Position numbers and translations under genes: made by a program | The notes under the pieces: model-generated | Databases searched by the model: none | What the model saw: the letters and a program-made list of their open reading frames with translations, nothing else | Told to the model about the DNA's origin: nothing | Shown: piece by piece, positions 54,850 to 61,526 of the stretch | Numbering within the stretch: position 1 is the first letter of the stretch | Layout of the letters: the number at the start of each line of letters is the position of its first letter | Assembly: GCF_003121295.1 (NCBI RefSeq) | Contig: NZ_PHNC01000029.1 | Coordinates: 1,364,001 to 1,428,000 of the forward strand | Reading direction: 5' to 3' | Source: Streptomyces orinoci | Lineage (GTDB): Bacteria > Actinomycetota > Actinomycetes > Streptomycetales > Streptomycetaceae | Length of the DNA: 64,000 nucleotides

Positions 54850-56124
54850 ATGCCCGACAATCAGCCGCAGCCCGCCAGAAACCCCGACGGCGACGCCATG
54901 TCCGCGCCCGGCGGCGGGCCCGGCGAGAACCCCCTGGTGCTGTGCGGCGCCCACCTCGCCGACGGCCGCACCGTGGACGTCCGGCTCAGCGGCGGGCGCA
55001 TCGAGGCGGTCGGCACGGCCGGCAGCCTCGCCCCCGGCGTCCGCTGCGACCTCAGCGGCTATCTGCTGCTGCCCGCCCCCGCCGAACCGCACGCCCACTG
55101 CGACACCGCGCTCACCGCCGACACCGGCGGCCCCATCCCCTACGGGACCGAGGAGGTGCTGCGCCGCACCACCGAGTCCGCCCTGCTCCAACTCGGCCAC
55201 GGCGCCACCGCCCTGCGCTCCCATGTCCGCATCGGCGATGTGGCCGGGCTGCGCTCGCTGGAGGCGGTGCTCCAGGCCCGCCGGGCGCTGCGCGACCTCA
55301 CCGACCTCACCGCGGTGGCGGTGCCCCGGCTGCTCACCGGCCTGGCCGGCGCCGATGGCCTGGCCATGCTGCGGGACGCGGTGAAGATGGGCGCCACCGC
55401 CATCGGCGGCTGCCCCGACCTGGACCCCGACCCCACCGGCTACGCCGAGGCGGTGCTGGGCCTGGCCGCCGAACACGGCTGCGCCGTCGATCTGCACACC
55501 GACGGCGACGACCCGGCCCGGCTGGCCCGGCTGGCCGCCATGGCCGGCGGGCTGCGCCCCGGCGTGGCCATCGGCCCCTGCGCCGGACTGGCCCGGCTGC
55601 CCTACGAACTGGCGGTACGGGCCGCCGAGCAGCTGGCGGCTGCCGGGGTCACCGTGATCTGCCTGCCGCAGGGCGACTGCGGCACGGTGGGCCAGGGCCG
55701 TTACCGGGTCTCCTGCGCCCCGGTGCGGCTGCTGCGCTCGGCCGGGGTGCGGGTGGCGGCCGGCGGCGGGGCGGTGCGCGACGCGGCCAACCCGGTGGGC
55801 CGCGGCGACCCCCTGGAAGCGGCCTTTCTGCTGGCCTCCCACGGGGAGTTGAGCCCGGATCAGGCGTACCAGGCGGTCAGCGCCCGGGCCCGGGCGGTCA
55901 TGGGGCTGGCCGAGGTCCGGGTGGAGGCCGGGTTCCCCGCCGAGCTGCTGGCGGTGCGCGGCGGGGACGTGGCCGGGGCGCTCTCGCTGGGCTACAGCCG
56001 GCTGGTGGTGCACCGGGGCCGGGTGGTGGCCCGTACCAGCGCGGTGCGCGAATACCGCCATGTCTCCGGTTCGGCGGCCCTGGACCTGCCCCGCCAGTCG
56101 CCCCGCAACGCCGACCCGGCCTGA
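54850..56124 (+). CDS. Amidohydrolase-like protein lacking key catalytic residues
   Basis: 424 residues. The overall order of motifs matches cytosine deaminase/amidohydrolases: PAEPHAHCDTALTAD (HxH at 81-83), VDLHTDGDDP (216-221), then AAGGGAVRDAANPVGRGDPLE. By eye against CodA, the catalytic Glu after HTD is Gly219, the second metal His is replaced in IGPCAGL (Pro243), and the metal Asp of the GHDD motif is Gly. It is probably a non-hydrolytic homologue or an enzyme of altered chemistry. ATG at 54850 with GGGAG upstream. Confidence 0.75.
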   Translation: MPDNQPQPARNPDGDAMSAPGGGPGENPLVLCGAHLADGRTVDVRLSGGRIEAVGTAGSLAPGVRCDLSGYLLLPAPAEPHAHCDTALTADTGGPIPYGTEEVLRRTTESALLQLGHGATALRSHVRIGDVAGLRSLEAVLQARRALRDLTDLTAVAVPRLLTGLAGADGLAMLRDAVKMGATAIGGCPDLDPDPTGYAEAVLGLAAEHGCAVDLHTDGDDPARLARLAAMAGGLRPGVAIGPCAGLARLPYELAVRAAEQLAAAGVTVICLPQGDCGTVGQGRYRVSCAPVRLLRSAGVRVAAGGGAVRDAANPVGRGDPLEAAFLLASHGELSPDQAYQAVSARARAVMGLAEVRVEAGFPAELLAVRGGDVAGALSLGYSRLVVHRGRVVARTSAVREYRHVSGSAALDLPRQSPRNADPA

Positions 56125-56151
56125 GCGCCCGCCGGGCGTTACGGTCGGATC

Positions 56152-56811
56152 ATGCGCATTGTCATCGCTGGAGGACACGGTCAGATCGCGCAACGGCTGG
56201 AGCGGCTGCTCGCCGGGCGCGGGGACGAGGTGGCGGGCGTCATCCGCCGCCCGGGACAGGCGGGGGACCTGCTGGCGCTCGGCGCCGAGCCGGTCGTCTG
56301 CGACCTGGAGTCGGCCTCGGTCGCCGATGTGGCCCGGCACCTGGAGGGTGCCGACGCGGCGGTGTTCGCGGCCGGGGCGGGCCCGGGCAGCGGCATCGAG
56401 CGCAAGGAGACCGTGGACCGGGCCGCGGCCACCCTGTTCGCCGACGCCGCCGAGGCGGCGGGCGTCCGCCGCTTCCTGGTGGTCTCCTCGATGGGCGCCG
56501 GCTCCGAGCCCCCACCGGGCACCGACCCGGTCTTCGCCGCCTATCTGCGGGCCAAGGGCGCCGCGGACGAGGACGTAAGGGCCCGCGCCGGCCTGGACTG
56601 GACCATCCTGCGCCCCGGCAGCCTCACCGACGACCCCGGCACCGGCCGGGTCAGGCTCGCCGAGTCCACCGGCCGCGGCTCGGTCACCCGGGACGATGTG
56701 GCGGCGGTGCTGGCCGCGCTGCTGAACGAGCCCGGCACGGCCGGCCGGACCCTGGAGCTGGTCTCCGGCGACACCCCGGTGGCGGAGGCGGTACGCGCCG
56801 CGGCCGGCTGA
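56152..56811 (+). CDS. NAD(P)H-binding SDR-like protein
   Basis: 219 residues. Rossmann start RIVIAGGHGQIAQRLERLL, VSSMGAG strand, and LDWTILRPGSLTDDPGTGRV are typical of the atypical SDR (YwnB/NmrA-like) group, which binds NAD(P) and often lacks the catalytic Tyr-Lys pair. Last chromosomal gene before the element; ends 23 bp before a bidirectional terminator. Confidence 0.88.
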   Translation: MRIVIAGGHGQIAQRLERLLAGRGDEVAGVIRRPGQAGDLLALGAEPVVCDLESASVADVARHLEGADAAVFAAGAGPGSGIERKETVDRAAATLFADAAEAAGVRRFLVVSSMGAGSEPPPGTDPVFAAYLRAKGAADEDVRARAGLDWTILRPGSLTDDPGTGRVRLAESTGRGSVTRDDVAAVLAALLNEPGTAGRTLELVSGDTPVAEAVRAAAG

Positions 56812-56834
56812 GCCCCGTCCCCCGGGCACGAAAA

Positions 56835-56862
56835 AGGCCCCTGATCTTCCGATCAGGGGCCT
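56835..56862. terminator. Bidirectional terminator next to the tRNA-Tyr 3' end
   Basis: 12-bp perfect arms AGGCCCCTGATC / GATCAGGGGCCT with a 4-nt loop and AAAA on the left. It would end the original tRNA-Tyr transcript and the SDR gene. Confidence 0.88.
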
Positions 56863-56869
56863 CATTCCG

Positions 56870-56920
56870 TGGCGGCGCCAGGATTCGAACCTGGGTAGGC
56901 TAAGCCGACGGATTTACAGA
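56870..56920 (-). other. Displaced 3' half of tRNA-Tyr: attachment site of the element
   Basis: On the minus strand the sequence from CTGTAAATCCGTCGGC through the T loop GGTTCGAATCC to CGCCGCCA is the anticodon loop (GTA), variable arm, T arm and acceptor 3' strand of tRNA-Tyr. The 5' half is absent: right of 56920 the sequence is unrelated. This is the scar expected when an integrase uses the tRNA 3' end as attB. Confidence 0.85.
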
Positions 56921-56939
56921 CTACTGACGATGCGACAGG

Positions 56940-56980
56940 CACACCCGCGCTGACCTGCCAGTTTCCAAGTCGCGGGTGTG
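56940..56980. repeat. Inverted repeat beside the attachment site
   Basis: 10-bp perfect arms CACACCCGCG / CGCGGGTGTG, 21-nt loop, 20 bp inside the element. Candidate integrase arm or excisionase site. Confidence 0.6.
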
Positions 56981-57048
56981 GCGCGCCAATTCGTCGTCCG
57001 CGTGTCGTCCTGATCTTCCCGGAAAGACGACGGAGGCGCCGGCGCCCG

Positions 57049-57086
57049 CCTCACTGCGTGGCCGCCAGAGAGGCCACGCAGTGAGG
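57049..57086. terminator. Hairpin near the element's left end
   Basis: 15-bp perfect arms CCTCACTGCGTGGCC / GGCCACGCAGTGAGG with an 8-nt loop. It may shield the att region from transcription. Confidence 0.65.
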
Positions 57087-57136
57087 AGCCGCCGCAGCTG
57101 CTTTTCGCCCCCCGCGGACCCTGACACTTCCTGACG

Positions 57137-57264
57137 CGTCACGGCCCCGTGACACCCAACCCCCTAGGCAGACGCGGTGTCACGCGACCGTGACGCCCGC
57201 CGTGACACCCGCCGCCGGTCGGCGTGACGCTTACCGTGACGCCCGTCCTGACCAGCGTGACGCC
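57137..57264 (+). repeat. GTGAC-type iteron cluster
   Basis: Octamers GTGACGCC (or one change) begin at 57190, 57202, 57224, 57236 and 57257, spaced 12, 22, 12 and 21 bp. Further GTGACACC at 57149 and inverted GTCAC words at 57138 and 57179. No gene. Confidence 0.8.
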
Positions 57265-57317
57265 TGGCGCACTGCGGAGGGGCGCAACGGTGGGTGGCCC
57301 GGACAGCGCCTCTCGCT

Positions 57318-57491
57318 GCGCGAGCGCAGCGAGCTGCCAAAGAACGCGCGGCCGTAGGCCGCTCCTCACCTTCACGACCCTGACACCCGTAACGCGTTAC
57401 GCCCGCCTAACACCCAAACCCCTAGGCAGGCGTACGTGTTACCCGCCCTAACAGCAGCCGTCCGTGCCGCCTAACACCTGTCCGTAACGGC
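57318..57491 (+). repeat. Non-coding cassette, copy A (GTAAC/CTAAC words)
   Basis: A 47-nt conserved block (57318-57364) is followed by seven TAAC/GTTA words to 57490, among them TAACAC...GTGTTA flanking a CCAAACCCCTAGGCAGGCG core (57408-57441). The block recurs at 58525-58570. Confidence 0.75.
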
Positions 57492-57740
57492 CGTCGGGGC
57501 AGGAAGAGACCACGCGCGCCCGGGCGGTCTCTTCCCACGGCACGGCCAGAACGCAACAGCGGGTCGCCACCCCTGCGGCCATCCACAGGTGCGTACATAT
57601 CCACAACTCGGCCACGGCAACCGTTCATTGCCCCTACGCTGGCCCCTGCTGCACCACGGCGATTCCCAGAGGCGTCCCCTCGGGGAACAGCCCCGCGGGG
57701 CCCGGGCCTTCCAGGCCCAGCATCGATTGGGGAGGTCACC

Positions 57741-57872
57741 ATGTGGCAGCGACTGAGGGAGTGGAAGCGCAAGATCTTTAATGAAGTCGGACTAGCGTTC
57801 GACAAGATCGAGCGTCGCCAAGGAGTTTTAACCGTGCTGGCCGCGTTCGTCGCTGCCTGGCCGAAGCGGTGA
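57741..57872 (+). CDS. 43-residue basic/hydrophobic peptide
   Basis: ATG with GGGGAGG 5 bp upstream. Basic amphipathic N-terminal half (WQRLREWKRKIFNEVG), then a hydrophobic segment VLTVLAAFVAAW and a PKR end. Followed within 2 bp by one terminator and then a second, which marks it as a real, self-contained transcription unit. It resembles membrane-active or toxin-like small peptides only in composition; no family is recognised. Confidence 0.6.
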   Translation: MWQRLREWKRKIFNEVGLAFDKIERRQGVLTVLAAFVAAWPKR

Positions 57873-57873
57873 A

Positions 57874-57908
57874 GCCGGCCCCCGGTGGACTCAACACCGG
57901 GGGCCGGC
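57874..57908 (+). terminator. First terminator after the 43-residue peptide gene
   Basis: 14-bp perfect arms GCCGGCCCCCGGTG / CACCGGGGGCCGGC, 7-nt loop. Confidence 0.88.
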
Positions 57909-57930
57909 GGCTCTAGGCCCGCTCCCCCGT

Positions 57931-57964
57931 CTCTGCCCGGCGGCTCACTGGCCGCCGGGCAGAG
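57931..57964 (+). terminator. Second, tandem terminator
   Basis: 14-bp perfect arms CTCTGCCCGGCGGC / GCCGCCGGGCAGAG, loop TCACTG, then GCGTTTGTG. Confidence 0.85.
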
Positions 57965-58079
57965 GCGTTTGTGCAGGTCAGCGCCCAAAAGCGACATGGG
58001 TAAATCTACCGGCCTGTAGCCCAGGTTATAGAGCATGGCTCCCTGTTGCGCGCGCAATAGGAAAGTTGCGAAGGGGAGC

Positions 58080-58166
58080 ATGACTCATCCCTGGCACACG
58101 TGCCCGAAGTGCGGCGGATGGTTCCCCCAGAGCTGCGAGGCAGACACCGCGAGGACTTCCAGGTGA
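58080..58166 (+). CDS. Possible 28-residue Cys-rich peptide
   Basis: ATG with AAGGGGAG upstream; HTCPKCGGWFPQSC looks like half a zinc ribbon. Too short for a family call, and a second frame over the same bases is also open, so this may be spurious. Confidence 0.3.
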   Translation: MTHPWHTCPKCGGWFPQSCEADTARTSR

Positions 58167-58265
58167 CCGATGAAGTCCCTGACCAGGCTGGCGAGTAGGG
58201 CCCGCCCCTTCTCCGCAGTCGTGTGGGACGGTAGCCGATCACGCCACTTTCAGTGAGGGAATCCA

Positions 58266-58339
58266 ACCACCTACTAGTCAACTAGTAGGTGGTCCAAGCG
58301 CAGAGGAGCTACCCACCTGCTAACACTAGTAGGTGGGTA
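58266..58339. promoter_or_regulatory. Pair of palindromic operators
   Basis: 58266-58293: ACCACCTACTAGT, CA, then its perfect 13-nt complement. 58310-58339: TACCCACCTGCTA and TAGTAGGTGGGTA, 12 of 13 paired. Shared half-site CTAGTAGGTGG. They lie 16 bp apart in a gene-free stretch. Confidence 0.7.
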
Positions 58340-58524
58340 CCCAGAGGGAGTCCACTGGCCAGCACCCCGAAATCGACTCCCGGAACCGCCCGCTGGGGGT
58401 GCTCCTGCCTCCCTGGCTGAGCAGGGCAAGAGCCGTCCGTCTCAACGGCGTTGCAGACATAGCCGATTGCCCAGGCACTGAGCGCGCGAGCGCAGCAGCG
58501 GTCTTCGCAATGGGGCCTTCCGCA

Positions 58525-58700
58525 GCGCGAGCGCAGCGACTGCCAAAGTACGCACGACCGAAGGCCGCTCCCTTCTTCGCTCGTGGCGTTTCAGCGGGGC
58601 GCGTCGGTTGCTAGGTCTAGCAGGCGCCCTTGCTAGACCTAGCAACCCCGCTAACAACCAAAACCCCCTCCGGCCAGGCACCTAGCACCTAGCAACCGGT
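58525..58700 (+). repeat. Non-coding cassette, copy B (CTAGCA words)
   Basis: 58525-58570 repeats the 57318-57364 block (about 42 of 47 nt). It is followed by a 17-bp perfect inverted repeat (58606-58647, GGTTGCTAGGTCTAGCA and complement, 8-nt loop), a CTAACAACCAAAACCCCC segment like the core of copy A, and further CCTAGCA words to 58697. Confidence 0.75.
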
Positions 58701-58756
58701 CAGCGGAGAGCCCCGAAATCCGGCCACAGGCCCGCGAGTGCCACCCGCTGCCCTTG

Positions 58757-59425
58757 CTAGGAGGCAGACAGGGCGTCGGCCAGCTCTCCCATGCTGTCGA
58801 TGACCGCCGCCGCGCCGGCTTCGGCCAGAGCGACGCGCTTGCCCGGCTTGTTGGCCAAGCCCACGCACGGCATGCCTACGCTGTTCGCTGCCTGCACGTC
58901 CGTCACCGAATCGCCAACCATCACGGCCTCCGCGGCTTCCCAGCCCAAGTGGGCCAGCGCTTGCAGCAGCGGGAAGGGGTTGGGCTTCATCAACTTGGCG
59001 TCCGCGGGCCGACCCACGATGGTTGTGAACCACTGCTTCACCCCCTGGCGAGCCAGGAAGGCGCTCACCGACGCCCGACTGTTATTGCTCACCGCGCTGA
59101 CGGCCCGGCCGGTTCTTCGGCAGGCGTTGACAACGCTGAGAGCCCCCGGAGTGACCTGGGAGGAGGCGACAGCACGCACCTCCGCCTCAGTCAGCGCGTC
59201 ATCGAGCACGCTGGCCAATGGGTCGTCCAACTCCCCGGCCTGGCGCACGATCTCCAAGGGATCGTTGCGGTTGGCCACCGGCAGGGCGAATGGCGCCCCC
59301 GCCTTCTCCTCGTACAGCCGAAGCAACTGCTCTGCTACGGCCGCTGCCGGAAGACCGGAGAAGACGTTGCAGACCGGCCCGTCAAAGTCCAGCAGCACGT
59401 GACGGGCGCTGGGCAGGACAGCCAT
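58757..59425 (-). CDS. HAD-superfamily phosphatase
   Basis: 222 residues from ATG at 59425 with GGGGAG upstream (GTG at 59443, overlapping the gntR stop, is an alternative). Motif I DFDGPVC, motif II VSNNSR, motif III Lys in LMKPNPF, motif IV GDSVTDVQAA: all four HAD catalytic motifs are intact. The cap domain fits phosphoglycolate-phosphatase-like members; substrate unknown. Coupled to the GntR gene, so it may be co-expressed with the element's repressor. Confidence 0.88.
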   Translation of the reverse strand: MAVLPSARHVLLDFDGPVCNVFSGLPAAAVAEQLLRLYEEKAGAPFALPVANRNDPLEIVRQAGELDDPLASVLDDALTEAEVRAVASSQVTPGALSVVNACRRTGRAVSAVSNNSRASVSAFLARQGVKQWFTTIVGRPADAKLMKPNPFPLLQALAHLGWEAAEAVMVGDSVTDVQAANSVGMPCVGLANKPGKRVALAEAGAAAVIDSMGELADALSAS

Positions 59426-59439
59426 GAGAGGTCTCCCCG

Positions 59440-60282
59440 TCACGGGGTGAACTCCTCACCTAGCATGGTCCAGACACTCTCGAACCACTTCCTGGCCTGC
59501 TCGACAAATAGACCACCAGGAGCGCCTTGACCGTCGCTGACGGCGAAGGGGAAAAGGGTGGAGTCCAGCCCGAACACATCGATGATCTCCACCTCATCGC
59601 CTCCGACGCTCACCGTGTTGGGGGCGACGGGATAGAACCCGAAGAACGCTTCGGTTCCGTTGAGGACGTAGAGCTTGAAGGACGGCGCGATGCGGTGCGC
59701 GCGGACCTCCACACGGGCTTCCTTGACCAGCCCAAGCGACTTCAGCTCTCGCACTACGCGTGTGATCGAGCGCGCGTGGTGGACCAGCAGGTCCCGGGCA
59801 CGCGCGCTCACCCTTGGGTCTGGGGCCCGCCCCTCCACCAGGACGGGGAACGCTTGCGTCTCCGCCATGCTCGGCAACAGCAGGCGAACAACGATGCTTT
59901 CGGGCGTGAGCCGTCCAGCCCGAATCTTGTCGATGGGTTCCTGCAATGCTCCATACAGCGTCTCGCCGGAGAAGCCCGCGAAGTCGATGGTGACGCTGGG
60001 CTGCTCGAAGGCTCGCTCTATGTGGGTCCGGAGGCCGGCCGGGCGCTCCGTCCGACTGCGGACGAAGACACCACTGCCCTGCCGGGCGACGATCAGACCT
60101 TCGTCCTGGAGGTCACGGAGCGCACGCTGCACCGTGGCCCGAGAGACGCCGTACCGCTTGGTCAGATCGCTCTGAGAAGGAAGCTTCTCCCCTGGCTGCA
60201 ACGTCTTGGTCAGGATTGCGGCGCGCAAAGCATTGGTGATCTGCGCGTACGGCGGGCGAGGGTCGTCCGGGTCCAAGCTCAT
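59440..60282 (-). CDS. GntR-family repressor with UTRA-type domain (KorSA-like)
   Basis: 280 residues from ATG at 60282; an upstream ATG at 60339 would add 19 residues but overlaps the -35 of the opposite promoter. Winged helix at the N-terminus (PPYAQITNALRAAILTKTLQPGEKLPSQSDLTKRYGVSRATVQRALRDL, GSGVFVRSR), then a C-terminal effector domain of HutC/FarR type. pSAM2 encodes a related repressor, KorSA, controlling replication. It faces the replication operon, and half-sites for it appear in the intergenic region. Confidence 0.85.
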   Translation of the reverse strand: MSLDPDDPRPPYAQITNALRAAILTKTLQPGEKLPSQSDLTKRYGVSRATVQRALRDLQDEGLIVARQGSGVFVRSRTERPAGLRTHIERAFEQPSVTIDFAGFSGETLYGALQEPIDKIRAGRLTPESIVVRLLLPSMAETQAFPVLVEGRAPDPRVSARARDLLVHHARSITRVVRELKSLGLVKEARVEVRAHRIAPSFKLYVLNGTEAFFGFYPVAPNTVSVGGDEVEIIDVFGLDSTLFPFAVSDGQGAPGGLFVEQARKWFESVWTMLGEEFTP

Positions 60283-60305
60283 ACCGAAGATGCTAGCCGG
60301 GTCAT

Positions 60306-60361
60306 CCAAGTCAGCCCAGTTTACCGAGAGGGTTGACATGACTAGCCAGGCTATCTACGTT
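60306..60361. promoter_or_regulatory. Divergent promoter region of the gntR and replication operons
   Basis: Plus strand: TTGACA (60333-60338), 17-nt spacer, TACGTT (60356-60361). Minus strand: -10 TAAACT (60318-60323). Words GACTAGCCAGG in the spacer (60340) and CCAAGTCAGCC (60306) recur at 60512 and 60518. Confidence 0.65.
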
Positions 60362-60488
60362 GGTCGTGTTAAGAGACGCAGAAAGCACCTCAAACGAAAG
60401 TCCCCAGCGGCACTCCCCGAGTCGGCGTTGCAGCGCCTTCCCGGACCGCTGGGGACGGCACCGACACACCCAGCCATAGGAGTCATCG

Positions 60489-60731
60489 ATGCCTTTTCAG
60501 GCTACACCGCTGACTAGCCAAGTCAGCCAGGACCCCGCCCTCACGGTGAAGCAGATCGCCAGCGCCCTGCGGAAGCACAGCTCGGTCATCTACCGGGAGA
60601 TCCAGAGTGGCCGGCTCCCGGCCTACCGGGTCGGCACCGGTCGCGGCACCATCCGCATCTCCCGCCAGGACTTCCAGGACTACCTGCTGAACCGGGGCAT
60701 CCCAGCCGCTGACCTGGAGGTGGCGCTGTGA
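60489..60731 (+). CDS. Small HTH protein, excisionase/MerR-like
   Basis: 80 residues, AGGAG upstream. LTVKQIASALRKHSSVIYREIQSGRLPAYRVG is the winged HTH of Xis/HTH_17 proteins; IRISRQDFQDYLL completes it. In actinomycete elements such proteins serve as excisionase or regulator. First gene of the replication operon; the next start overlaps its stop by 4 bp. Confidence 0.8.
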   Translation: MPFQATPLTSQVSQDPALTVKQIASALRKHSSVIYREIQSGRLPAYRVGTGRGTIRISRQDFQDYLLNRGIPAADLEVAL

Positions 60732-61522
60732 CCGCCACCCTGGAAACCTCGGTCCCGGCCGCCCCTAGCGCGACGGCTCCCGCCCAGACGGCCCTGGTGG
60801 AGCGGCGGCGTGCGGGTGAAGTGCTCCCGCGGGTGCCGGTTGGCTCGTTGGAGCTGACCCGTGAGCAGGTGGCGGCCGGGCTGTTTGCCCAGCGTGACTC
60901 GCTGCCGGACCTGCCTCGGATCCCAACCGATCTGGAGCTGCTGGCCGCCGTGGAGCGTGCCTTGGCCGCCTATGGGCTGGTCGGGCTGGAGGAGCCGTTG
61001 CAGGAGCTGGACGCGCTTCCCCTGGGCGCCCGTGAGGCAGGCACAGCGTGGGCGCAGGCGTACCGGCTGTGCCGCGAGCACTGGTACGAGGACGCCTTGT
61101 GCGAGCCCATGGCACAAAGCGAGCTGGCTGCCGCGCTGTTCGCCTCAGACCTCACGGTGAGCCGTTCCGCCTTGGCATACGGCCGGACCGCGCTCATCAG
61201 CGGCCACGTGGCGGAGGGAGTGGCTCGGCTGGGTATCCAGGCCGTGCTGGACCTGGGCCAGGACATGGCAAGCGAGTTCGGTGCACCGTGGCGTATCCGT
61301 CCGGTCAGTCAGTGGCGGCCGGAGTACCTGGCAGTAATGCCAGACCGGCGCCGCCGTAAGTTCTGCTGGGACGTGGCCGTCAACTACAGCTGGTTCGTGC
61401 CGGTGCCGCTGGTGGTCTGGTTCGACCAGGGCGGGTGCGCTCTGGGGGCCACCCCGCCCCAGTGCCCGTACGCCCTGGCCGTGATGGACCACATCCGCGG
61501 CAAGCACGGCAGCAGGGGCTAA
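60728..61522 (+). CDS. Unknown element protein
   Basis: 264 residues, GTG overlapping the preceding stop (GTGA). Ala/Pro-rich N-terminus, a helical middle (LAAVERALAAYGLVGLEEPLQEL), then a domain with YRLCREHWYEDALCEP and WDVAVNYSWFVPVPLVVWFDQGG. Two or three cysteines, no signal peptide. Not recognised; its place between an Xis-like gene and an HNH gene suggests a replication or regulatory accessory. Confidence 0.75.
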   Translation: MTATLETSVPAAPSATAPAQTALVERRRAGEVLPRVPVGSLELTREQVAAGLFAQRDSLPDLPRIPTDLELLAAVERALAAYGLVGLEEPLQELDALPLGAREAGTAWAQAYRLCREHWYEDALCEPMAQSELAAALFASDLTVSRSALAYGRTALISGHVAEGVARLGIQAVLDLGQDMASEFGAPWRIRPVSQWRPEYLAVMPDRRRRKFCWDVAVNYSWFVPVPLVVWFDQGGCALGATPPQCPYALAVMDHIRGKHGSRG

Positions 61523-61526
61523 CCGC

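Noticed and set aside
56870..56920. Complete tRNA-Tyr gene
   Set aside because: Only the 3' half is present; D arm and 5' acceptor strand are missing.
57137..57264. CRISPR array
   Set aside because: Repeat words are 6-8 bp with 4-14 bp gaps; there are no 24-37 bp repeats, equal spacers or cas genes.
57422..58081. Minus-strand 219-codon frame in the element's left arm
   Set aside because: It covers the 43-residue peptide gene and both terminators on the other strand, and its sequence is low complexity.
58333..58614. Plus-strand 93-codon frame
   Set aside because: It spans the duplicated non-coding block and inverted repeat; its start lies inside an operator palindrome.
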